A stretch of DNA of 64,000 nt from Corallococcus sp. NCRR (lineage in GTDB: Bacteria; Myxococcota; Myxococcia; Myxococcales; Myxococcaceae): positions 3,844,001 through 3,908,000 of the forward strand of contig NZ_CP114039.1 of NCBI RefSeq assembly GCF_026965535.1, written 5' to 3'. Under the pieces are notes generated by a model that searched no databases, was not told the DNA's origin, and saw only the letters and a program-made list of their open reading frames with translations. Positions 57,757 to 64,000 of the stretch are shown piece by piece. Made by a program: the position numbers and the translations under genes. Position 1 is the first letter of the stretch, and each line of letters starts with the position of its first letter.

Positions 57757-59172
57757 ATGGGCAAGCCGCACGTTTTCGAAGCGCACAGCCAGATGCCGGT
57801 CCCCGCCGCCGACCTCTTCTCCTGGCACACCCGCGAGGGGGCTTTCGAACGCCTGTCGCCTCCCTGGGAGACCGCGGAGGTCGTGGACCGCTCGGGTGAC
57901 GGCATCCGCCCCGGCGCCCGCGTCGTCGTGAAGCTCCACCTGGGCCCCATCCCCCAGCGCATGGTCGCCGAGCACACCGCCTACGTGGAGGGCTCCTCCT
58001 TCCAGGACACCCAGCGTGAAGGCCCGTTCGCGAAGTGGATCCATGACCACCGCATGAACCCCTCGGGCCCCCAGACCTCCATCCTGGATGACCACATCCA
58101 GTACGAGCTGCCCGTGGGCGCGCTCGGGGACACCTTCGGCGGTGGCTACGCGCGCAAGCGCCTGGAGCGCATGTTCGCGTACCGCCACTCGCTCACCCGT
58201 GCGGACCTGCGCCGCCATGCGCAGTTCGCATCCCAGGGTCCGCTCACCGTGGCCATTGGCGGCGCGTCCGGCATGCTGGGCTCCGCGCTGGCGTCGTTCC
58301 TCACCACCGGTGGCCACCGCGTGAAGCGGCTGGTGCGCGGCCGGGCGAACGCGGCGCGCGGGGACATCTCCTGGGCTCCCGACAAGGGCACCATCGACGC
58401 CGCGGGCCTGGAGGACGTGGACGCCGTGGTGCACCTGTCCGGCGCCAACGTGGGCGAAGGCCGGTGGACCGACGAGCGCAAGCAGGAGATCCTCAAGAGC
58501 CGCACCGAGAGCACCCGCCTGCTGTGTGAAACGCTGGCCCGCGCCACCCGTAAGCCTCGCGTGCTCATCTGCGCGTCCGCCACCGGCTACTACGGCAGCC
58601 GGGGCGACGAAGAGCTCACTGAAGCGTCCTCCTCCGGCGACGGCTTCCTCGCGGACGTCACGCGCCAGTGGGAGGCCTCCACGAAGCCTGCCCAGGACGC
58701 GGGCATCCGCGTGGTGAACCTGCGCATCGGCGTGGTGATGGACGCGCGCGGCGGGGCGCTCGCGAAGCTGGCGCTCGCGACCCAGGCGGGCGGCGGCGGG
58801 CCCGTGGGCACCGGACGCCAGTGGCTCAGTTGGGTTTCCCTGGAGGACGTGCTGGGCCTCATCCAGTTCGCCATCTTCACGCCTTCCATCCGGGGGGCTC
58901 TCAACGCCGTGTCCCCGAACGCGGTGCGACAGGGTGAGCTGGCGAAGGTGCTGGGCAAGGTGCTCCATCGTCCGGCGGTGTTCCCGCTGCCCGCCGCCGT
59001 GGTGAAGACCGTGTTCGGGCAGATGGGCGAGGAGACCCTCCTGTCCAGCACCCATGCCCTGCCCACCGTGGCGCAGGCCCACGGCTTCTCCTTCCTCCTG
59101 CCCGGGCTGGAGGAGGCGCTGCGCTTCACGCTGGGCCGGACCACCGACGGCGCGGAATACCGCCACGGGTGA
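57757..59172 (+). CDS. SRPBCC-TIGR01777 epimerase fusion protein
   Basis: 471 residues. An N-terminal SRPBCC/START-like domain (about 1-150; FEAHSQMPVPAADLFSWHTR and HRMNPSGPQTSILDDHIQYE) is fused to an extended SDR of the TIGR01777/YfcH type (TVAIGGASGMLGSALASFL, ICASATGYYGSRGDEELTE, WLSWVSLEDVLGLI) and a C-terminal DUF1731-like tail. The fusion occurs in other bacteria; function is unknown, probably on a hydrophobic ligand. It starts 32 bp from the divergent sua5 gene. Confidence 0.92.
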   Translation: MGKPHVFEAHSQMPVPAADLFSWHTREGAFERLSPPWETAEVVDRSGDGIRPGARVVVKLHLGPIPQRMVAEHTAYVEGSSFQDTQREGPFAKWIHDHRMNPSGPQTSILDDHIQYELPVGALGDTFGGGYARKRLERMFAYRHSLTRADLRRHAQFASQGPLTVAIGGASGMLGSALASFLTTGGHRVKRLVRGRANAARGDISWAPDKGTIDAAGLEDVDAVVHLSGANVGEGRWTDERKQEILKSRTESTRLLCETLARATRKPRVLICASATGYYGSRGDEELTEASSSGDGFLADVTRQWEASTKPAQDAGIRVVNLRIGVVMDARGGALAKLALATQAGGGGPVGTGRQWLSWVSLEDVLGLIQFAIFTPSIRGALNAVSPNAVRQGELAKVLGKVLHRPAVFPLPAAVVKTVFGQMGEETLLSSTHALPTVAQAHGFSFLLPGLEEALRFTLGRTTDGAEYRHG

Positions 59173-59242
59173 GCCCCGCGCTTGACACTCCTCGGGAGGG
59201 GCGACAGAAGTGCGCCGTTTCCCCTCGCGTCGAGGAGTCCTG

Positions 59243-60169
59243 ATGATCCAGGTCGAAGGGCTGACGAAGTTCTACGGCGAGCACGCGGCCATCCGGGACC
59301 TGGCCTTCACCATCGGCCAGGGCGAGGTCATCGGCTTCCTGGGCCTCAATGGCGCCGGCAAGTCGACCACGCTCAAGATTCTCGGGTGCGTGCTGCTGCC
59401 CACCTCGGGCCGCGTCGTCATCGACGGGCACGACGTGGTGAGCCAGTCCCACGAGGTGCGCCAGCGCATCGGCTATCTGCCGGACGTGCCCCCCGTCTAC
59501 GAGGAGATGACGGTGGGCGAATACCTCGCCTACGTCGCCCGGCTGCGCGACGTGCCCGCGAAGGCCACCGCGTCCCACGTGGGTGAAGCCGAGGAGAAGA
59601 CCGGCCTCCGCGACGTGCACGGCGAGGTCATCTCCACGCTCAGCCACGGCTACCGCCAGCGCGTGGGGCTGGCGCAGGCGCTGGTGCACAAGCCCGCGCT
59701 GCTCATCCTCGATGAGCCGACCAGCGGTCTGGATCCGCTCCAAATCGTGGAGATGCGCGACGTCATCCGCGGCCTCAAGGGCGCGCACACGGTGCTCGTG
59801 TCCAGCCACATCCTCCCGGAGATTTCGCAGACGTGTGACCGGCTGCTCATCATCCACAAGGGCACGCTGCTGGCGCAGGGCAGTGAAGAGGAGTTGTCGC
59901 GAAGTCTGGGCGGTCCGTCCATCGTGCTGGAGGTGCGGGGCGACCGGGCCCGGGCGCTCGAAGCGCTCCAGGGTTTCGGCGCGGTGGAGGTGCGGGAAGG
60001 GGCGGGCGGCGTGCTGGCCCTGAAGGTCGCGGCGGCGCCGGACTTGCGGCCCCAGGTGGCGCGGGCGGTGGTGGGCGCGGACCTGGAGTTGCTGCGATTG
60101 GACGCGAACGAGGGACAACTGGAGGCGCTGTTCCTGCGCCTGACGCACGGGCAGGAGGTGAAGGCGTGA
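59243..60169 (+). CDS. ABC transporter ATP-binding protein (GldA-like)
   Basis: 308 residues from the ATG at 59243, with GAGGAG 5 nt upstream; an earlier ATG (59210) lacks a site. Walker A is GLNGAGKSTT, signature LSHGYRQRVGLAQAL, Walker B LLILDEPTSGLDP, with H-loop SSHILPEI. The C-terminal extension (about residue 215 onward) is beta-rich, as in ABC-2 and gliding-type ATPases. First gene of a four-gene overlapping operon with an ABC-2 permease, a GldG-like protein and a DUF4340 protein. Confidence 0.93.
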   Translation: MIQVEGLTKFYGEHAAIRDLAFTIGQGEVIGFLGLNGAGKSTTLKILGCVLLPTSGRVVIDGHDVVSQSHEVRQRIGYLPDVPPVYEEMTVGEYLAYVARLRDVPAKATASHVGEAEEKTGLRDVHGEVISTLSHGYRQRVGLAQALVHKPALLILDEPTSGLDPLQIVEMRDVIRGLKGAHTVLVSSHILPEISQTCDRLLIIHKGTLLAQGSEEELSRSLGGPSIVLEVRGDRARALEALQGFGAVEVREGAGGVLALKVAAAPDLRPQVARAVVGADLELLRLDANEGQLEALFLRLTHGQEVKA

Positions 60170-60888
60170 AGGCGCTCCTGATTGCGCGCCGCGAGCTGGC
60201 CGGCTACCTGCGCACGCTCAGCGGCTACGTCATCCTGGCCATCATCCTCGCGGTGAACGGGCTGTTCTTCAACGCGTACGCCCTGGGCGGCGCGAGCAAG
60301 CGCTCCGCGGAGGTGCTGTCCGGCTTCTTCTACTACTCCAGCGGCTTCACCATCGTGGCGGCCATCCTGGTGTCCATGCGGCTGCTCGCGGAGGAGCGTC
60401 AGACGGGCACGCTGCCGCTGTTGTACGCGTCGCCCGTGCGGGACCGGGACATCGTGCTGGGCAAGTTCCTGGCGGGGCTCGCGTTCCTGGCGCTGTATCT
60501 GCTGCTCACGCTCTACATGCCGCTGCTGGTGCTGGTGAACGGCAAGGTGTCCTTCGGGCACGTGGCGGCGGGCTACCTGGGGTTGCTCTTGCTGGGCAGC
60601 GCGTCGCTGGCGGTGGGCACGTTCGGGTCGTCGCTCGCGAAGAATCAACTGCTCGCGGCCATCTTCTCCGCGGTGATGCTGGTGGCGCTCATCCTGTGCT
60701 GGCTCCTGGCGCGCATCACCGAGCAGCCGCTGTCCGACGTCTTCAGCGCCATGTCGCTGTGGAACCAGCACTTCCCCCCGTTTCAGACGGGGCTCATCCA
60801 CGTGCGGGACGTCGTCTACTACCTGGTGGTCACCTACGTGGCGCTGTTCGCGGCCACGCGGGTGCTGGAAGCGCGGAGGTGGCGATGA
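60166..60888 (+). CDS. ABC-2 permease (GldF-like)
   Basis: 240 residues with six membrane helices: LSGYVILAIILAVNGLFF, FYYSSGFTIVAAILVSMRLL, FLALYLLLTLYMPLLVLVN, others, and the ABC-2 element AEERQTGTLPLLYASPVRDR. Its ATG overlaps the ATPase gene stop by 4 nt. In Flavobacterium the GldA/GldF/GldG transporter is needed for gliding; similar operons in other bacteria have unknown substrates. Confidence 0.92.
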   Translation: MKALLIARRELAGYLRTLSGYVILAIILAVNGLFFNAYALGGASKRSAEVLSGFFYYSSGFTIVAAILVSMRLLAEERQTGTLPLLYASPVRDRDIVLGKFLAGLAFLALYLLLTLYMPLLVLVNGKVSFGHVAAGYLGLLLLGSASLAVGTFGSSLAKNQLLAAIFSAVMLVALILCWLLARITEQPLSDVFSAMSLWNQHFPPFQTGLIHVRDVVYYLVVTYVALFAATRVLEARRWR

Positions 60889-62756
60889 GCTCGCCGGCTT
60901 CTTTCGGGACGGGGCTCGCGGCGACGGGGGCGTTCGTCGCGGGGCTCGTGGCCGTGTTCCTCGCGGAGCGCGTGCTGGGCGTGGGCTCTGGCCGCGTGGC
61001 GCTGGCGGCGCTGGGCACCGCGGTGGTCGTGGCCGCGACGGCGTGGCGCGCGGTGCGGATGATCTCCGCATCCGCGGACCGGCGCGCGCTGGAGCGGTGG
61101 GTGCTCACGCTGTACGTCGTGGGTCTGGCCGCGCTGGTGCTCTACTTCGTGAAGGGGGACGTGGGGACGGCGCTCCTCGGTGAGCCGTTGTCCCGCTCCG
61201 CGCCGAAGTTGTCGGTGGTGCTGGCGGTGCTGTTCCCGGCGCTGCTGTCGTGCGCGCTCGTGCCGCTGGCGATGGTGGAGGCCGCGCTCGTGGCGATGGC
61301 CCGGGCGCCGGTGCCAGAGACGGGCCGGGTGAAGAGCGCGCTGTTCTCCGGTCTGGGCATGGCGTTCGTCATCGTGTTCGCGTTCGCGGCGACGTACGTG
61401 GCAACGCAAGCGGACGCGACCTGGGACCTGTCGTACTTCCGGACCGCGAAGCCGGGCGAGGCGACGCGCAAGCTGGTGCGCGGCCTCAACGAGCCCTTGC
61501 AGGTGACGCTCTTCTTTCCGCCCGCGAACGAGGTGGGCGAGGCGGTGCGGCAGTACTTCCGCGACCTGGAGCCGGAGAGTCCGCAGTTGGGCGTGGAGTC
61601 GTTGGATCAGGCGGTGGAGCCGGCGCGTGGCAAGGCCCTGGGCGTCAGCAACAACGGCTCCGTGGTGCTGGCGCGCGGGGACCGCAAGGAGATCCTCACG
61701 CTGGGGTTGGATCCGGAGCGTGCGCGCGGGCAGCTCCAGCGGCTGGACGCGGAGGTGCAGCGGCGGCTCCTGGCGGTGGCGAAGCCCCGGCGCGTCGTCT
61801 ACCTCACGGGAGGCCATGGGGAGCGCGCCGACACGCGGCCCGTGCAGGGGGAGGCGGCCCGGCCGTCGATTGCGCAGTTCAAGGAGCTGCTGCGCGCGCA
61901 GAACGTGGACGTGCGCACGCTCACGGTGGCGGAGGGGTTGGGTTCGGCGGTGCCGGGTGACGCGGCGATGGTGGCGGTGATTGGGCCCATGCGTGAGCTG
62001 CTTCCGGAGGAGGCCACCGCGCTGCGCGAGTATTGGGAGCGGGGAGGGCGGTTGTGGATCGCGCTGGAGCCGGATGGCGCGGCGCTGGAGCCGTTGCTCC
62101 AGCCGATGGGGCTCAAGTCGCTGCGCGTGCCGCTGGCGAATGACCGGGTGTACTTCCGCACCACGCGGCAGCAGAGCGACCGGGGCAATCTGGGCACGGC
62201 GAGCTTCTCCTCGCACCCGTCGGTGACGTCGCTGTCCGCGCTGGGCTCGCAGGGCGCGGTGGCGTTCCTGGGGGCGACAGCGTTGGAGACGCTGACGCCG
62301 CCCGTGCCCGGCGTGCTGCTGGACACGAGCGTGCGCGCGCACGGAGAGACGTTCGCGGACCGCAATGGCGACTTCGAACCGGAGCCCGGCGAGGTCACGA
62401 AGGCGTGGCCGCTGGTGGTGGCGGTGGAGCGGCCCGCCCCGGAGGGCAAGCCCGCGCCGCGCGCGGTGGTGATGGCGGACGCGGACGCGCTGGGAGACGG
62501 CATCCTGGGCAACGTGGGCAATGCGTATCTCGCGGTGGACACGCTGCGCTGGCTCTCCGGCGAGGAGGCGCTCTCCGGCGTGACGACGAGCGAGGAGGAC
62601 GTGCCGTTGCAGCACACGCGCTCGCAGGACGTCATGTGGTTCTACGCGACCGTCTTCGGGATGCCGCTGGCGGTGCTGGCGGTGGGCTTCTTCGTGACGC
62701 GGCGGCGAGGACGGCGTGCGCCCCGGAGCACCGCGGTGGCGGGAGGTGCGCGATGA
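60885..62756 (+). CDS. GldG-family ABC-associated membrane protein
   Basis: 623 residues. Five hydrophobic segments at the N-terminus (to about residue 170), a large periplasmic GldG/IFT52-like domain (EPLQVTLFFPPANEVGEAVR, GVSNNGSVVLARGDRKEIL, VVYLTGGHGERAD, VAVIGPMRELLPEEATALRE) and one C-terminal helix FYATVFGMPLAVLAVGFFVT followed by a basic tail. Both overlaps with neighbours are 4 nt (ATGA). It is the extracytoplasmic component of the ABC system. Confidence 0.92.
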   Translation: MSSPASFGTGLAATGAFVAGLVAVFLAERVLGVGSGRVALAALGTAVVVAATAWRAVRMISASADRRALERWVLTLYVVGLAALVLYFVKGDVGTALLGEPLSRSAPKLSVVLAVLFPALLSCALVPLAMVEAALVAMARAPVPETGRVKSALFSGLGMAFVIVFAFAATYVATQADATWDLSYFRTAKPGEATRKLVRGLNEPLQVTLFFPPANEVGEAVRQYFRDLEPESPQLGVESLDQAVEPARGKALGVSNNGSVVLARGDRKEILTLGLDPERARGQLQRLDAEVQRRLLAVAKPRRVVYLTGGHGERADTRPVQGEAARPSIAQFKELLRAQNVDVRTLTVAEGLGSAVPGDAAMVAVIGPMRELLPEEATALREYWERGGRLWIALEPDGAALEPLLQPMGLKSLRVPLANDRVYFRTTRQQSDRGNLGTASFSSHPSVTSLSALGSQGAVAFLGATALETLTPPVPGVLLDTSVRAHGETFADRNGDFEPEPGEVTKAWPLVVAVERPAPEGKPAPRAVVMADADALGDGILGNVGNAYLAVDTLRWLSGEEALSGVTTSEEDVPLQHTRSQDVMWFYATVFGMPLAVLAVGFFVTRRRGRRAPRSTAVAGGAR

Positions 62757-63811
62757 AGGCGCGCGACGTGGCGGTGCAGGGCGTGCTGGCGGGCGTGGCG
62801 CTCGTGGCCGCGTTCATCGTGTGGCAGCGCGAGCCTTCGCGTGCGCCGGGCGAGGTGACGGTGGAGGACGCGCAGGCGAGCGCGCTCGACCGCATCCGGT
62901 ACGACGAGGAGACGCGCTTCGTGGAGTTGTTCCGCGACCCGCAGGACCGGGACACCATCTGGGTCCGCCTGGGCAACAAGCCCGCGAAGCCAGGGGCCCA
63001 ACCTGGAACGGCGGATGAGGGAGATGCTGGAACGGATGCGGGTTCCATCGCGACAGTGGGCTCGGACGCGGGGACATCCGCGAGCCCCGCCCCCGTGCCT
63101 CCGCCCCGCGAGCTGCGCGGCAACGACGTGGCGTTGAAGCTGTTCTCCCGCTTCGCTCCGCTGCGGGCGCAGCGGGACCTGGGCGTCCTGGACGAAAAGA
63201 AGCTCGACGAAATCGGCCTCGCGAAGACGGAGCGCGGCCTGACGCTCACGCTCGACGGGACACCGAAGACGTTCCGCCTCGCCACGCCCGCTTCGGGCTG
63301 GGGCTCCCCCTACCTCCAGCGCACGTCCGACGGGCACGTCTTCCTCCTCGGCCCCGGGCTGCTGCCCGACCTGGAGGCCGCGGCCAGCCGGCTCGTGGAC
63401 CGGCGCCTGCACACCTTCGACGTGGACGGCTTCGACCACCTCGTCATCTCCACCGGCACCGCGTCCCGCACCTTCGTCGCCAGCGGCAAACCTCCAGGCG
63501 CCGTGCAGTTGTCGCCCGTGGACGCCCCCGGCACCCCGGACGACTTCGCCCGCAACTGGCATGACCGCCTGTGGCGCCTCACGCCCGTGGAGTTGCTGGG
63601 CCGGGGCGAAGCCCCTCCGGGCCCGGCCCCCACGCCCGCCTTCCGCGTGGAGTACCAGCGCGGCGGCAAGGCCGTGGGCGAGCTCTCCATGGCGAAGACG
63701 CCGGACGGCTCGTGGTACGCGCGCACGGAGTTCACCCCCGGCTGGGTGCGCATGGGCGGCGGCCTGGAGCTCCTGGCCGAGGACGCCGCGAAGCTCACCG
63801 CGCCGCGCTAG
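62753..63811 (+). CDS. DUF4340-domain protein
   Basis: 352 residues. One N-terminal helix (VAVQGVLAGVALVAAFIVW), then a linker rich in Ala/Asp/Gly around residue 85-110, then DUF4340 units with LDEKKLDEIGLAKTERGLTL, LQRTSDGHVFLLGPGLLPDL and FDHLVISTGTASRTFVASG. DUF4340 proteins are usually found beside GldG-type ABC genes, as here, and are probably part of the same periplasmic complex. Confidence 0.9.
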   Translation: MKARDVAVQGVLAGVALVAAFIVWQREPSRAPGEVTVEDAQASALDRIRYDEETRFVELFRDPQDRDTIWVRLGNKPAKPGAQPGTADEGDAGTDAGSIATVGSDAGTSASPAPVPPPRELRGNDVALKLFSRFAPLRAQRDLGVLDEKKLDEIGLAKTERGLTLTLDGTPKTFRLATPASGWGSPYLQRTSDGHVFLLGPGLLPDLEAAASRLVDRRLHTFDVDGFDHLVISTGTASRTFVASGKPPGAVQLSPVDAPGTPDDFARNWHDRLWRLTPVELLGRGEAPPGPAPTPAFRVEYQRGGKAVGELSMAKTPDGSWYARTEFTPGWVRMGGGLELLAEDAAKLTAPR

Positions 63812-63815
63812 AGGC

Positions 63816-64000
63816 TCACGGCGCGCCGGGCGCCGGCTCCACGTCCAGCCGCACGTCCACGAAGCTGTAGGCCGGCCACGGCCCCGTGAACCGGAACGTG
63901 TACGCGTCCAGCCGCGCCACCAGCGACTGCACCCGCGCCTCGAACGCGGCCACCCGCGTGCGGTCCACCAGCCAGGCCGCGTTGAGCATCATCCGCTCAC
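63816..64000 (-). CDS. GvpL/GvpF-family gas-vesicle protein, C-terminal fragment at window edge
   Basis: The stop (TGA) is at 63816-63818 and the gene runs off the right edge. The visible C-terminus reads MMLNAAWLVDRTRVAAFEAR, LDAYTFRFTGPWPAYSFV and DVRLDVEPAPGAP. The block LNAA-LVDR followed by FRFTGPWPAYSFV matches the C-terminal signature of GvpF/GvpL gas-vesicle assembly proteins. The gene ends 4 bp from the convergent DUF4340 gene. Only about 60 residues are visible, so the call rests on the C-terminal motif. Confidence 0.75.
   Translation of the reverse strand, partial: ERMMLNAAWLVDRTRVAAFEARVQSLVARLDAYTFRFTGPWPAYSFVDVRLDVEPAPGAP

Overview
The window is high-GC (roughly 70% by eye), gene-dense DNA of myxobacterial type. 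Large lipoproteins, secreted proteins with tandem Ig-like or carboxypeptidase-regulatory repeats, a chitin-type LPMO, an FHA-GGDEF protein, a SWIB-domain protein, a four-domain ElbD-like ether-lipid enzyme and a possible gas-vesicle gene together suggest a Corallococcus/Myxococcus/Stigmatella-type member of the Cystobacterineae. This is an inference from gene content. No rRNA, tRNA or CRISPR array was recognised.

Layout. 1-7.5 kb: secreted degradation genes: an AA10 LPMO cut by the left edge, a thermolysin-like M4 protease ending in a dockerin, and a lipoprotein of five Ig-like repeats plus a cohesin-like domain. 7.5-20 kb, minus strand: three giant tandem paralogs of carboxypeptidase-regulatory-like repeats, a TIGR02587/TIGR02588-type membrane pair, and a retinal-forming pair (Blh dioxygenase and lycopene cyclase). 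20-21.5 kb: purU and a RibD/DHFR-like reductase. 21.5-25.2 kb, minus: a four-gene overlapping operon (outer-membrane-type protein, ECF sigma, TPR membrane protein, lipoprotein). 25.4 kb: a small gene encoding a protein about 84% identical to eukaryotic ubiquitin but ending before the diglycine. 25.7-32.3 kb: MFS transporter, beta-propeller lipoprotein, adenosine deaminase, membrane protein, glgC, FHA-GGDEF. 32.4-41.2 kb, minus: a five-gene cluster matching the myxobacterial ether-lipid (elb) locus. 41.6-47.4 kb: a frameshifted SWIB gene, a frameshifted treY and an intact glgX/treX. 47.4-54 kb: terC, apaG, hemH and three secreted or lipoprotein genes of unknown role.

54.0-56.8 kb is a foreign, visibly AT-rich island of 2.75 kb. 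A 47-bp direct repeat bounds it, and that repeat is the 3' end of the sua5/tsaC-type gene at 56765-57724. The left copy is the displaced original gene end, and the island supplies a replacement end. The cargo is a degenerate IS630 transposase and a two-gene overlapping operon of FRG-domain and DUF262 proteins, a candidate defence module. No integrase is present.

57.7-64 kb holds an SRPBCC-epimerase fusion, a four-gene GldA/GldF/GldG-like ABC system with a DUF4340 protein, and at the right edge the C-terminus of a GvpL/GvpF-like protein. Several genes lack a Shine-Dalgarno sequence and carry a TA-rich hexamer 6-9 nt before the ATG, which suggests leaderless transcription.
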